A stretch of DNA of 64,000 nucleotides from Actinospineispora eucalypti (GCA_014208095.1 JACHMT010000003.1:806001-870000), one strand, 5' to 3'. Shown: positions 7,777 to 21,100, counted from the first letter of the stretch. The notes: generated by a model from the sequence alone, not told the origin. Numbers and translations are program-made.

Positions 7777-8394
7777 TCAGCTGGGAACCGCGTGTAACTG
7801 GTGCAGGAAGGTGGCGAGCAGGCGGGGGCCGATGCAGATGGTGGCAAGTTCGTGGTCGAGGGTGACGATGCCGGCCAGCTGGTTGCTGTGGTCGATGGCG
7901 GGTGCGCCGCTGGCGCCGGGGCCGAGCAACATCCGCAGGGCGAAGTCGGCGTCGTCGGTGCCGGTGACCGGGCCTTTGTTGATGCTCCAGTGGCCGCCCG
8001 GGTAGCCGGCGACGACGAGGTGCTCGCCGGTGTGTACGGGGGTGGGGCGGGGGCGCAGGGGCGGGTTGTGCAGGCCGCGCAGTTCTAGGAGGGCGAGGTC
8101 CACGGTGGCGAGGGCGTGGTCGGTGTCGTTCCAGACCATGCGTTGGGCGCGTTGTTGGGAACGGCGGGCGTGTTCGTGTACGCCCGTGTATTCGGTCAGC
8201 GCAAGGGTGCGTACGCCGCTGACGGGCAGGCGGGGGTGGTAGCCCACGGTCAGGGCGCGTGGGTTGCCCATGATGATGACGTGCAGGGCGGTCAGCGCGA
8301 ATCCGGGCGCGATCACCGTTGCGGTGCCGACGGTGTCCCGCGAGTCGCGGACGGGTAGGACGCTTCGGCGCAGCCGGCGTGAGGACGGGTTCAT
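7777..8394 (-). CDS. Trypsin-like serine protease (S1 fold), last gene of the giant-gene operon
   Basis: 205-residue protein with the catalytic triad in order: His38 (LTALH), Asp99 (TVDLALLEL) and Ser162 (GPGASGAPAID, the G-x-S-G motif). No signal peptide is visible; the N-terminus is basic (SSRRLRRSVLPVR), so it probably acts in the cytosol. The ATG at 8392-8394 overlaps the stop of the upstream gene (ATGA). It is short for an S1 protease but contains the whole fold core. Its place directly after the giant gene, which itself carries a trypsin-like domain, suggests cleavage of that polypeptide or of its targets. That role is inference. Confidence 0.85.
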   Translation of the reverse strand: MNPSSRRLRRSVLPVRDSRDTVGTATVIAPGFALTALHVIIMGNPRALTVGYHPRLPVSGVRTLALTEYTGVHEHARRSQQRAQRMVWNDTDHALATVDLALLELRGLHNPPLRPRPTPVHTGEHLVVAGYPGGHWSINKGPVTGTDDADFALRMLLGPGASGAPAIDHSNQLAGIVTLDHELATICIGPRLLATFLHQLHAVPS

Positions 8395-9083
8395 CGGGTT
8401 ACCCCCCGAGCTGGTATCGGATAGAGGTTGAGCAACTCGTGTCCGGTCAGGTGTCGGTCGGTGACCAGTTCCAGCCGGTTGGTGGTTTCGCCGGGCACCT
8501 CCGGGCCGGACGCGATCGGCTGCTCGAAGTTGACCCGGTGAATACCCAGACCGCCGAGGTGGCGGGTGCCGGATGCGTGCCACCAGGCCTCGGCGATCAG
8601 CTCGAACAGGTACCTGGTCGGGTCGGGGCTGTCCGGCAGCCAGCTCGCCGCCATCGAGGTCAGCCGGGCCACGGTGTAGGCGAGCTCGCCGGTGCCGAGC
8701 GTCGTGCCGCGTTCGCTTTCCGGGACCGGGCCGACCCGGTGCCCGGTGATCAGCAGCGCCGGGCGCAGCCGCTGCCCAGGCAGGCGCAGCTGCATGTGGC
8801 CAACGCTGTGTGCCGGGATGAACCCGGCGGCGATGGGCTGGCGTGGCAGGCAGTACACCACCTCGTCGGTGCCGTCCGTGCAGATGCCCAGGTGCAGCGC
8901 GTAGTCCATCGTGGTGCGCAGGTCGGCCGTGGGCTCCCCCAGCGTGTGGGACAACCAGCTCAGCGGCGCGCAGTCCACCCGGTGGTCGGCGAGCGTCTGG
9001 CACACCAGGTCGGCCAGGCGCAGGTAGGTCAATGCCGGGTGCAGGTGCACCTGCCGGGTCGGGGTAGTGGTGAAGGAGAACAT
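8391..9083 (-). CDS. Unrecognised 230-residue protein between the giant gene and the protease
   Basis: Not recognised. The product is soluble, rich in Leu, His and Pro, with the N-terminus MFSFTTTPTRQVHLHPALTY and a central stretch HSVGHMQLRLPGQRLRPALL. ATG 9083 is chosen because AGAAAAGGAACC lies just upstream, by far the best ribosome site nearby. A GTG at 9167 in frame would overlap the giant gene by 11 bp and lacks such a site. Its stop overlaps the protease start. An adaptor, inhibitor or regulator for the protease or the giant protein is possible, without direct evidence. Confidence 0.75.
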   Translation of the reverse strand: MFSFTTTPTRQVHLHPALTYLRLADLVCQTLADHRVDCAPLSWLSHTLGEPTADLRTTMDYALHLGICTDGTDEVVYCLPRQPIAAGFIPAHSVGHMQLRLPGQRLRPALLITGHRVGPVPESERGTTLGTGELAYTVARLTSMAASWLPDSPDPTRYLFELIAEAWWHASGTRHLGGLGIHRVNFEQPIASGPEVPGETTNRLELVTDRHLTGHELLNLYPIPARGVTR

Positions 9084-9156
9084 TCGACGGTTCCTTTTCT
9101 GGATGCTGGTGAGGGATTCGGGGCTGGGAAGGACCCGAGAGGCGGGCCGCGCGCGG

Positions 9157-12100
9157 TCATCGGCCACCCCCGGTGGTGACCAGCCAGCGGCCGGTGCCCG
9201 ACCGCTGTGTGACGGGCAGTTCGTGGTCCGGGACGAAGTCGTGCACCGCGATCTCGGCGCCGGAGCGGGCCAGCTGAGCCAGCTCCAGAGGGGTGATCAG
9301 CCGGGCGGTCGCCGGGACGAGCCCCCAGCGCCGGGCCCACTCGACGTCGCGCGGAGTGTGGACCAACTGGGGCGGCACGGCGTCCAGCAGCGCGCGGATC
9401 GACTCGAACGGTCCGGCCGCGAGGGTGAGGTCGACCCAGTCCAGCTGGTTGGCGAGTTGGTCTCGCAGCCGTTGGTTGGGCAGTTCGGCGAGCAGCTCGA
9501 CCCGCCGCTCGGCGAGCCGGGTGAGCTGCCCGCGCAGCCCCGCCTCGGACAAACCGGCAAACAGCGACGGATAGTCGTCCAGCGCCAAGTCCAGCTCCGT
9601 CACCAGGTCGCCACCGGCCAGCACGGACTCCTCCAGATCGATTGCGAGCACCCACCCGTCTGAGCCCAGCAGCAGGTTGGGCGGCCACAGCACGTCGTCG
9701 CCGGCGCGCAGCATCAGCCCGGTGAGCTGCGCACTCATCCGGCGCTGAATCGCCGGATCGCGGTAGTCCTTGGGATTCAGCGGCCGGCCGGCCACCCAAG
9801 GAGCGACATCGGCCAGCTCACCTGCGCCGAGCCAGGTCGTGCCGTCCCGGTGCGAAACCGAGTGCGTGCCGATGGCCAGTTCGGCGCGGGGCGCCGGGCC
9901 GACGACCGATTCGGGCAGCCGGGAGGCCGCCACGGCGTCGACCATCCTTCGCGCCTTGGGCCACCGGCGAAGCACCTCTGGCCGCCCGGACTCGGACTCG
10001 GACCGCACCACCCTGCGCTGGCCATCGCTCAGGACGTGGCCCCCGACGGTGCGCACACCGTCCCGCCGGCCCAGCCGGACCAGAGGCAGGCCCAGCCCCC
10101 GCGACCCGAGCGGGCGCGCGTTGACCAGCCGGGCCAGCACGGCGGCGCCCGGCATTCTCGAGCCGCGCAGTCTCGGACGCAGGACCCGGGCCAGCGCACC
10201 CTCGGCCAGCAGATCGCGCTCGGCCACGGTCAGGGTGACCAGTTCGGCGGCGACCACCGGGTCGACGAACACCGACCACACCCCGTCGGCATCCGGCGCC
10301 ACGTACAGCACGACCCGGGCGTCGGCGGCGCCGGCGTACCGCGCCGGGAACTCGCGCAGGTCCGGCATCAGGTAGTACCGCACGTCGTGCGCCCGCCACC
10401 GGCGCAGCGGGTCGGCCCGCCGGTACAGCGCGTGATCCGGAGGCAATCGCTCGGCTTCGCCCAGTCGCCGCGCGATCGCGGCCGAAATCCGCCTTCGCCC
10501 GCCCAATGTGCGCACCGACCGCCCGGTGGCGGCGGACACGGTGACCCCACCACCGCGCAACCACCGCATCCGGGTCCGCACCCGGTCCGTGGCAGCTTGG
10601 GGTGCGGTCTCGCCGGGGTCGTGCGTGGCCGCCGCGCGCAGCAGTCCGGGCGCCGCGGCCAGGGTCAGGGCCAGCGCCAGCCCGCCGCCGCCGACGCCCG
10701 CCGCCCGCGGATGAATCCCGGCGAGCCAGCCCAGCAACGGCCCGTTGACCAGCGCGCCCAGGTTCACCAGCAGGAAGTACAGGCCGAGCAGCCGGCCCAG
10801 CATTTTGTCCGAAACGATCAACTGGAGGTAGCTGTTGACCGCCTGGATGTAGCCGATCAACGCCACGCCGCTCGCGGCCATCCCGACGGCGGCCAGCCAC
10901 AGCTCCGGCGCCAGCCCGGTGAGCAGGACGAACGCGTCGAGCGCCAGCGCCGTGCCGACCACCCGCCGGATCCCGGGCGGTCTGGTGTGCCGGGTGTTCC
11001 AGATCGCGATGGCGAGGGTGCCTGTCGCCATCGCGGTGGCCAGCACCGGATAGGCGTACTGGCCGCCGAACACACCGAAGGCGAGCGTGGGCAGCGCCAC
11101 GGCCAGCGTGCCGACCAGGACGCCCTGGACGAGTACCAGGCCGAGCACGGCCGCCACCAGTGGTTTCCCCCGTGCGTAGCGGAACCCGGCGCGCAGTGTC
11201 TCGCGTTCGCCATCGGCCCGCTCGGAGAGCGCGGACCACACCGGCTTGATCGCCAGCAGGCCGAGGATCGCGCCGATGTAGGCGAGCCCGTCGATCACGA
11301 ACACCCAGCCGACGCCGAAACTCGTGATGATCAGGCTCGCCATCGCGGGGCCGAGCACGCCCAGGGTGTTGGTCATCAACGACATCAGCGCGTTCGCCGC
11401 TGGCTGCCGATCCCGGCCGACCAGGTACCGGGTGAGCACGCCACGCGCCGGGGGTTGCAGCGCGTTCGCCGCGCTGGACAGCGCACCGAGCGCGTACAGC
11501 AGCGGCAGCGAGATCAGTGCGGTCCGTTCGAGCAGGCCGACGGCCAGCACGACCACGCCCACCACTCCGACGGTCACCACCAGGACAAGCCGCTTGTCCC
11601 GCACCCGGTCGGCGAGCACCCCGGCCGGGGCGGACAGCAGCACCCCGGGCAGCGTCTGTGCGGCGAGCATGAAGCCGAAGGCGACCGGATCGTTGTGGGA
11701 GAGCATCAGCACCAGCACGTCCAGCGCGGTACGCAGCATTGAGGTGCCCAGCCACGACACGGCCTGCCCGGAGAAGTACCGCCGGAAGCCACGGTTGCGC
11801 TCGTTCTTGGCGAGCAGTTCGCGGAACGCGTTTTCCCGTCCGATCCGCGACCACGCCGTCAGGCCGGCGCGGGCGATGAGCAAGCCGACCAGCCCCAACC
11901 CGGCGGCCTCGACGCCGAACAGTGCGAGGGCAAGCACGATCAGCGTGACGGCGCTCGGGCGCGTCAGCACCCGGGTCCACACCCGGGCGGGGGCACTCTC
12001 AGGCTCGGTCTCGCTCGGGTTGTGCTCGGCCGCCGCGCGCCGCAGTCCCGGGGCCGCGGCCAGGGTCAGCGTCAGCGCCAGCCCGCCGCCGACGATGCTC

Positions 12101-15100
12101 GCCGCTCGTGGATCCATCCCGCCGAGCAAACCCAGCAACGGCCCGTTGACCAGCGCGCCCAGGTTCCACAGCAGGAGGTACAGGCCCAGCTGCCGGCCCT
12201 GCATCTCTTCCGGGACGATCGAGAGGAAGTAGTTGTAGACGGCGTTGACGTAGGCGAGCAGCGCCGCGCCGCTGGCGGCCGTCGCGGCGGCGGCCAGCAC
12301 AAGGTTCGGCGCTACGCCGGTGAGCAGGGCGAACGCGTCGAGCGCCAGCGCGGTGCCGATCACCCGCCGAATGCCGGACACCTTCGGGCGGAGGGTGTTC
12401 TTGACGGCCGTGGCGAGGGTGCCTATCGCCAGTGCGGTGGCCAACACCGGGTAGGCGGCCGGGCCGCCGAATGCCCCGAAGGCCAGTGTCGGCAGCACCA
12501 CGGCCAGCGTGCCGACCAGCACGCTCTGCGTCAGTACTAGCCCGAGCACGTCCGCGACCAGCGACCTCTTCCGGGCGTAGCGGAGTCCGGCACGGAGCAA
12601 CCCGCGCTCGCGGTTGGCCTGCTCGGTACGTCCGGACAACACCGGCTTGATCGTCAACAGCCCGAGGACGACCGCCAGGTAGCTGACAGCGTCGATCGCA
12701 AAAACCAAGCCGACGCCGGACCACGCGATGAGCAGGCTGGCCATCGCCGGCCCGAGCACGCCCAGGGTGTTGACCAGCAGCGTCATCAACGCGCCCGCCG
12801 CCTCTATCCGGTCCTTGCCGACCAGCTGCACGACAAGCACGCCTCGGGTCGGCTGCTCAAGGGTGATCACGGCGGTGGACAGCGTGCCCAGCGCGAACAG
12901 CAAGGGCAACGACATCAGGTGGGTTCCGTGGAGCAGGCTCGTGGACAGCCCGATCACGGCAAGCGCGGCCTCGGTCGCCACCATGACGCGTCGCTTGTCC
13001 CGCACCCGGTCGGCGAGCACCCCGGCGTGGGCGGCAAGCAGCACGCCGGGCAGCGTCTGCGCCGCGAGCATCCAGCCGAGGGCGCTCGTCCCGCCGAGGG
13101 CCACCGCCAGCAGATCCAGCGCGGTGCGCAGCATCGAGGTGCCGAACCACGACACGACCTGCCCCGACAGGTACCGCCGGTAGTCGCGGTTGCGCTCGTT
13201 CTTGGTGAGCAGCTCGCGGAACGCGTTCTTGGTCTTCTCGTCCGGCGGGCTGCGCGATCGCGGCATGCCCGGGTTCCCCGGCTTTGCTGAGGCGAGCACC
13301 GCGCGGGCGAGCTCGGCCTGGAGGTCCGGGTCGGCGAGGCGTACCTCGGCCAGCACGATCATCAGTGACTCGGCCCAGGCCGGACGGTCCTCGGCGGGCA
13401 GCTCGGCCAACCGGTCCAGCGCCGTCCGCGCGGTTCGCAGGAACTCCGGTCCGAGCTCGGCCGGCACCGGGGCGTCGATCGGGGCGAGTGCCATGGTCAG
13501 CCAGGCCGCGTCCCGCGCCCGCTCCTCGGCCGGTCGCCGGCGCGAAACTGCCCCCGCCCCGCGGGGCACGACCGGCGTGCCGCCTCGGATCAGCCGCAAG
13601 AGACCCACCGACCGGCCGATGCCGGGAAGCGTGAGCAACAGCTCGTGCGCTTCGTGCAGCGCGGTGACGGCTCGGGCCAGGGCGGCGTGGGAGTCGCTGG
13701 CCGCGGCGTCGAACTCCGCCGGCAGCGGCTCGGCAAGCGTCGGGCCCGTCCGGCTCCGCGAGTCGAAAGTGGCGACATGACCCCCATTGAGCAGCGCCAG
13801 CTCCATCGCGTACGCCCACTCCCCGTTGGGCAGGTAAGGCCGGCGCAGCCAGCGTGCCCAGCCGACGGTCAGCGCGACCCGCTGTGCTTCGGTGGTCCCG
13901 GCGCCCAGCAGCGCCTCTCCGGGGCGGCCGGTGCCCAGCCAGGCGGCCGCCACGTCGGGCGCGGCCAGGCGGAGCAGGGAGTAGTCCGTCAGCTCGCGGA
14001 AAGCCCGCAGCGCGTTGTCCACCTGGCCGGCCATTGCCAGCAGCCGCGCCAGGTCAGCGTGGGCGCGGGACAACAACCGCCACTCCGGCGCCGAGTGGCC
14101 GGCCAGCGACCGGGCTCGCGCCAGCTGACTGTGCGCCACACGCAGCGCGGCCAGTGCCCCGGTCCCGGCGGTCCGCCGCGCCGCGCGGGTGGTCAGCGCG
14201 TGGCGCGCGAGGTGACCCACCGACACCACCGTCAGTCCACCGAGCAGCACCAGCATGCCGGCGACTTTCACCGAGCCGGGCACGATGAACGGCGGCGGCT
14301 CCACCAAGCCACCGGTGACGAACAGCCCGAGCGTGACCAGCCCGGTGACCGTGATGCGGCGCAGCGCCGCCCGTACGGTCGGGCTGAACACGGCCAGCGC
14401 CACCACGATCATGATCAGCCCGCCCATCTGCAACGGGACCCTCGGGCCAACAGAAGCGAGCCCGCCGAGCAGCAACCCGCCGAGCGCCGGACCGAGCCGG
14501 GACACCGACTGGTAGAGCCCGCCCGCCAGTCCCCGCAGCCACTCCTCGACGCTCAGCTGCATGGCGGAGCTGGCCATGGTGAGGAACAGCATCGAGAAGA
14601 ACCCGAAGGGCAGCAGCGCCAGTGCGGTGCTCTCCAGGGAGGGCATCGACCCGCTGACCATCGCTGACAGTCCGAACAACAGGGCGACCGTGACGATCGA
14701 CCGCCGCGAGGGTGCGGAGCCACCGCCGCGTGCGGCGAGCCAGGCGGAGACCACCGTGCCGAAGAACGAGCCGGCCGCCACCGCGCCGGACAGCAGCCCG
14801 AAGCCGGCCGCGTCGCTGTGGAACACCCCGCTGGAAAGTGGCGGCAGCGTCACCCCACTGTTCAGCGCCACGGCGCCCAGCACGAAGGTCAACGGGACCA
14901 CCACGCGCACCCTGGGCAGCCGGGCCATGGTGCGCCCGCCCTCGGCGATCGACCGGGTGGTTATCCGTACCGCCTGCCAGAACCCGCCGAGCGGTGGGTG
15001 GATCTCCCCGCGCCCGGTGCGGATCTTCAGCAGCGTCCACACCACCACGCCGTAGCTCGCCGCGTTCAGCAGGAAGACCGGCCCGGTGCCGACGGCGCTG

Positions 15101-18100
15101 ATCAGCCAACCGGCCAACGGCGTGCCCACCATGAACGAAAGCTGGGCGAGTGCGGCGGTCCAGGCGATCATGGTCCGGATCTGGTTCGCCGCCACCAGCC
15201 TTGGGGTGAACGCGAAGCGGGTCGGCGTCTCGATCGCCGAGGCTACGCCGGTGAGCAGGGCCAGCGGGAACACCAGCCACAGGCCGGCCGCGCCGAACAG
15301 GTCCGCGAACCCGAGGACCAGCGAGATCCCGCCCAGCACGAGGTTGCCGACGAACAGGATGCCGCGCTGGCTCATCCGGTCCGCCAGCGCACCGCCCCAG
15401 ATGCTCAGGAAGGTCGGCCCGAGCTGCAGCAGCGTGGCCACGCCGACCGCCGTCGCGCTGAAATCGGTCAGCCGGAGCACCAGCCAGTCCTGAGCCAGGA
15501 TCTGCATTGCGGTGCCGGCCCCGGAGAACCATTGCCCGATGAAGAAGACCCGCGTATCCCGTCGCCGCATCGGGGCGAACATGCCGGTGTCACCGGCCGA
15601 CAGGCCGGCGTCCGGCCGTGTGGCGTCCGGCGGAGGGAGGTGGCGGTTGCGGACCCACGCGGTGAAGATGCCGCCGAGCACCACCGCGCCGATGAGCCCC
15701 AGCGCGGCGGCCACCGGCCAGCCGGTAATGGTCGGCACCCCACCCGGCACATCGGCGGCGGCGGGCAGGGCGGTCCCCAACATGATCGCCACCGGCAGGC
15801 CGACCAGCGCGGCGACCCGGCGCCCGGTCCGCGCCCGGTCCGCCCGCTCACCGGTGACCAGGTTGATCAGTACCCGAGCCGGTGGGAGTGGCATCCTCAG
15901 CAGGCGCTCCTCAGCGACGCCGTGTACGCGGGCAAGCTCTCGGTCGGCCAGCAGGGTGCGTTGGGTGAGATCGACGGAGCGCAGCCCGCGCAACACCAGT
16001 TCGTCCAGGTAGATGACCCGCCGGCCGCCCTCGTTGCGGAAGTACATCAGCACGCCGAGATCGGGCTCACCGTTCTTGGTCAACCAGCGGTTGAGCCGGT
16101 GCACGACACGCACTTCGATGTCGTCCGACCAGCCCTCGCTGGCTGCCCGCACCAAGGCGTACTCATCGGAGCTTGCCGGCTCACTGCCCAGCTTGTCGAT
16201 GCCCCGCTCGATCAGTGCCCGACGGTTCCGGTCGGGCATGACTTGCTCGCCGGTGGCCAGCCGGATCGCCAACGGCCCGTTGCCCGGTTGCGCGTCCAGC
16301 AGTTGGGCGCGGTAGTCGGCGACGTCGTCCAGGGCATGCTTGAGGGTGGTAAAGCTGAACTCGCCCCGGGCGACGTAGGTGGCCGTGCCCAGCAGGTCAG
16401 CGAGGTCGTCCAGCAGCCGCTGGTACTCCCAGACGGGCTCGTCGGCGCGGCGGGCCAGCTCGTCCAGAACGGTCTTGCCCAGCTCGGAGAGTTCGTGACG
16501 GCCGCCCTCGCCCGGGACCAATAGTCCCAGCCCCCGGTGAACGAAAGCGTTCACACGCTTTCGGGTGAACCTTGCGGTAAGCCCGGTGACGGCCGCGGCC
16601 GCCCTATACGGAGTCATGCCCCCTTTCGCGCCAAACAAGGTCAGCAGGTACAGCGACGAGTTCTTCCCGGCGACGGGTTCCGGACGCGGCGCCAACCCGC
16701 TGTCCGGGTCGGCGCGCAGTGACCAGATCAGCGACTTGACGCGTGCCCTGCCATATCTGGCCGATGTCGGCACCAGGGTGCTGGTGAACCATTTCGCGAG
16801 TTCGTCCCAGGCCGGGTGAGGGCGTGGCGCGGGCTGGTGAATCCCCGCCCACAGCGCCCGGCCGTCCGCCGTCACCTTGATGCGGAGGTCGCCACCCGGG
16901 CTTTCCGAGGCCACGGTGACCAGCCCCCAGCCGGCATACGCCTCGATCTGGGCCGGAAGGGCGCCGCGCCTCAACCCACTTACCGCCTCCGCCTCCGCCT
17001 CGGTCAGGCCCCGATCACCGGCCTTGACCAGCGCCCCCAAGGTGGCCCCCATGGCCTTCTCCGGCGCACCCGCCCGCTTCGGCATCCACCCCGGTCTGCC
17101 CTGCTTGCGCCGGGGTTCGGGGATGACTCTGGTGCGCACCAGCAGCGCCGTCAGTTCGTTGTTCGGGTAGACGTCGTCGCCGGGCTCGATGCGTAGCAGC
17201 TCGGCCTGTGCAAGGCCGTACAGCACCCGCCGAGCGGCGCGCTCCGACAACCCCGCCAGTTGGGTGTTGCGCAACTTGTCGATCAGCGTTCCCGGTCGGT
17301 CGATCACCGTGCGCAGCAACGCGATCACCCCGGTTGGTCCGGCGCGCGGCTCCGTCAGGTCCCGTGCCGCCAGGTAAAGCCGGGTGATCAGTTCACGTTC
17401 CCGGTCATCCCGGTGGGTGGCGGTCAGTGCGAGCAGGGCCGAGCGATCGGCCTCCGGCATGCCATCCAGCTCGAGTCGGTTCCAGGCGTGGATCTCTTCC
17501 GCCGCCTCGACTTCACCGCCGGGATCGCGGGTCACGGGCAGGCGCGGGTCGGGCGGTGTGCTCGGTCGCAGGGCCCGCAGCTCGGCGCGGTAATCGACTA
17601 CGTCATCCAGGGCACGCTTGAAGCGGGTAAAACTGGCCTCGCCCCGGGCGACGCTGATGGCCCTGCCCAACAGGTCGGCGAGGTCGTCCAGCAGCCGCTG
17701 GTACTCCCAGGCAGGCTCGTCGGCGCGGCGGGCCAGCTCATCCAGGACAGCCCTGCCCAGCTCGGAGAGCTCGTAACGGTCGCGCTGACGCAGAACCAAC
17801 AACCCCAACCCCCGGTGAGCAAAGGCGTCCACCCGGTTACGGGTGAACCTCGCCGTGAACCCGGGGACGGCCGCCGCCGCCTGGTCCGGAGTCAGCCGTT
17901 CCTTGCCAAACAAGGTCAGCAGGTGCAGCGACGAGTTCTCCCCGGCAGCGGGCACCGGACGCGGTGCCAGCCCGCCTCCCGGGTCGGCGCGCAGCAACCA
18001 GATCAGTGACTTGACCCGCGCCCTGCCGTATCTGACCGACGTCGGTACCAGGGTGCTGGCGAACCATTTCGCGAGCTCGTCCCACGCCGGATGAGGGCGG

Positions 18101-21100
18101 GGCGCCGGCCGGCGGATCCCCGCCCACACCGCCCGGCCGTCCGCAGTCACCGTGTATCGGAGGATGCTGCTCCCTGATACATCGAAGGACTCGGTGGCCA
18201 GCCCCCAGTCGACGTACGCCCGGAACGTGCGCGCAACGTTGCTTTGTCCCACGTCCGGATTGGCCGCATGCGCCTCTCGCACGATCAGACCGCTTTCGCC
18301 GGCCTCGACCAGCGCCCCCAAGGTGGCGCCCATTGCCTCTTCCGGCACATCGGCCCGGTTCGGGATTCCCGGCGGCCTGCCCCGCTTGCGCCGGGGTTCG
18401 GCAACCACTCCGGCGCGCAGCAACAGCGCCCTCAGTTCCTCGTTCGGGTAGACGTCGTCGCCGGGCTCGATGCGTAGCAGCTCGGCCTGTGCCAGCCCGT
18501 ACAACACCCGCCGGCCGGCGCGCTCCGACAACCCCGCCAGGTGGGTGTTGCGCAACTTGTTGATCATTGATCCCGGTCGGTCGATCACCGTGCGCAGCAA
18601 CGCGATCACCCCGGTTGGTCCGGCGCGCAGCTCCGTCAGGTCCCGTGCCGCCAGGTAAAGCCGGGTGATCAGTTCACCTTCCCGCTCGGCGGCACCGATC
18701 CCCAAGCGGTCACCGAGCCAGGCGGACGCGTGTTCGCCCTGGTGGCTGGCGATCAGCAGGAGCAGCGCCGAACGATCGGCCTGCGATATGCGGTCCAGCT
18801 CGTCGCGGAACGCGAAGTCCGATGCCATCTGTCCGGTGTGGGCGACGGTGTCGCCGTTGTCGGGTCTCTGGGTCCAGGTGAGGTACGGGTCGGCGTCGAC
18901 CGTCTTGCGGATGTCGGCGGGGCGGACCCACAGCAGGATGGCCAGGGATTCGGGCGTCGGGGCGGGGAGTCGGTGGATGTGTCGCCGGTACAGCGCTGTG
19001 CCGATGCGGTCGGCGGGCGAGCGAACGTCGTCGGGGTCGTCGATGGACGCGTACGTGTCGCCGAGGTCCCTTATCGCGGCTTCGATCTGTTGGTGCAACT
19101 CGTCGGGTAGTGGCATCGAGGTGTCGCGTGGGTAGTTCCGGGCCTGGTCGAGTAGGTCGGCGGCCTCGTCGAACCGGGTCGGTCCACCATCGGTGAGATG
19201 GCGTTTGGCGGCGACCAACAGCTGGTTGACGTGGTTCGGCCGGCTCCCCTTCTGTGCGCCGGTGATCAGGTCGATCAGTACCTGGGTCGGCGGCAGTGGC
19301 ATTTTCAGCAGATCTTGGTCGCGAACGCCGTGCACGCGGGCGAGTTCTCGGTCGGCTAGCAGGGTGCGTTGGGTGAGGTTGAGGGAGCGCAGGCCTTGCA
19401 GGACGAGTTTGTCCAGGTAGATGACCTGCCGGCCGGTTTGGTTGCGGAAGTACATCAGTACGCCGAGGTGGGGTGCTCCGTTCTTGGTCAACCAGTGGTT
19501 GAGTCCGTTTACGGCGTGCACTTCGATGTCGTCTGACCAGTTTTTGCTGGCTGCGCGCACCAAGGTGTAGTCGTCGGTGTTGACCGGGTGGCTGCCCAGT
19601 TGGTCGATGCCCCGCTCGATCAGCTTCCGGTGGGCTTGGTCGGGCATGACTTGTTCGCCGGTGGCCGGCCGGATCGCCAACGGCCCGTTGGGCGCCAGCT
19701 GGGCGCGGTAGCTGACGACCTCGTGCAGGGCGTGCTTGAGCTGCTCATAGTCGGGCTCGCCCCGGATGAGTTCGGTGGGCCTGCCGAGCAGGTCAGCGAG
19801 GTCGTTCAGGAGTCGCTGATACTCCCGGATCGGCTGGGTGGCGCGCCCGGCCAGATCGGCCAGGATGTCCTCGGCCAGGAGGGTGAGCCGATAGCGGCCG
19901 TCGGGATAGCGGACCAAAAGGCCCCATTTCGCTTCGGCGAAGACGTACATGCGCCCTCGGGTGACCTCCGAGTCGACCCCGGTGATGGCCGCCCCCGCCT
20001 CTTGGGGACTCATCCCCTCTTCTCTCGACCCGATCATGGTCAGCAGGTGCAGGGACGAACTCTCCCCGGTGGCGACCATGGCTTCTTCCGGCGCGTCGGC
20101 CCGGACCGGGATCCGCTTGCGCCGGGTTTCGGGGATGACCCCCGCACGCACGAACAGCGCGGGCAGGTGCTCGTTCGGATGGACCTCGTCGCCGGGCGCG
20201 GCCTCCGATATGTCATCCGGCTCGGGTCGGGTCCCGGTCGGGTCCGGCCGGGACGACAACGGTTTGTTGCGCGGCACGTCCGGCGGCACGCCCAGCGGCT
20301 CGGCGCGGTAGTTGACGATGTCGCTCAGTGCCCGCTCGAGCTGCGCAAGGGCGGGGTTCTTCAAGGTGAGCTTTGCGGACCCGCCCATTAGGTCAGCCAG
20401 GTCGTCCAGCAGTCGCTGGTACTCCCAGATCGGCTCGTGGACGCGGCGGGCGAGCGCCGCCAGGGTGTCCCTGCCCAGCTTGGAGAGCTGGTACCGGCCG
20501 TCGTCGAGCAGCGCGAGCAGCCCCAGTCGTGGGTGGGCGAGCGCGCGCATCTGTTTTTGGGTGACCTTCGGGTCGAGCCCGGCGACGGCCGCCGCCTCGT
20601 CGGGGGTCCTCCCCTCTTCCACCTGCCCGGCCACGGTCAGCAGGTGCAGCAGCGAGTTCTTCCCGGCGACTGGCACTGGGCGCGGGGCCAGCCCGCTGTC
20701 CGGGTCGGTGCGTAGTGACCAGATCAGCGACTTGACGCGCGCCCTGCCGAGGGTGAGCGCCGTCGGCACCAGGGTGCTGGCGAACCAGTCCGCGAGTTCG
20801 TCCCATGCTGGGTGGGAGCGCGGCGCCGGCCGCAGAATCCCCGTCCACACCGCCAGGCCGTCCGCCGTCACCCTGTACCGGATGACGTCGCTCCCCGGCT
20901 CGTCGTAGGACTCGGTGACCAGACCCCAGTCGGCATATGCGTGGAGTTGGAGCGAAACGCCGGCGTACCCAACGCCCGGATTGGCCAGATCCGCTTCCGC
21001 CGAGGTCGTTCCCCGGCCACGGGCCTTGACCAGCGCCTCCAAGGTGGAGCCCATGGCCTCTTCCAGACCATCGGCCCGAATGGGGGTCGCCATCGGCCTG

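Noticed and set aside
7740..7800. Terminator between the NmrA-like gene and the serine protease gene
   Set aside because: The 8-bp gap and flanks show no hairpin with a T-run; any terminator must lie within the coding ends or be factor-dependent.
9029..9799. Minus-strand frame beginning within the end of the giant gene and using the ATG at 9160
   Set aside because: Low-complexity Arg/Ala/Gly sequence in another frame; the small gene with the AGAAAAGGAACC site at 9083 is the real downstream gene.
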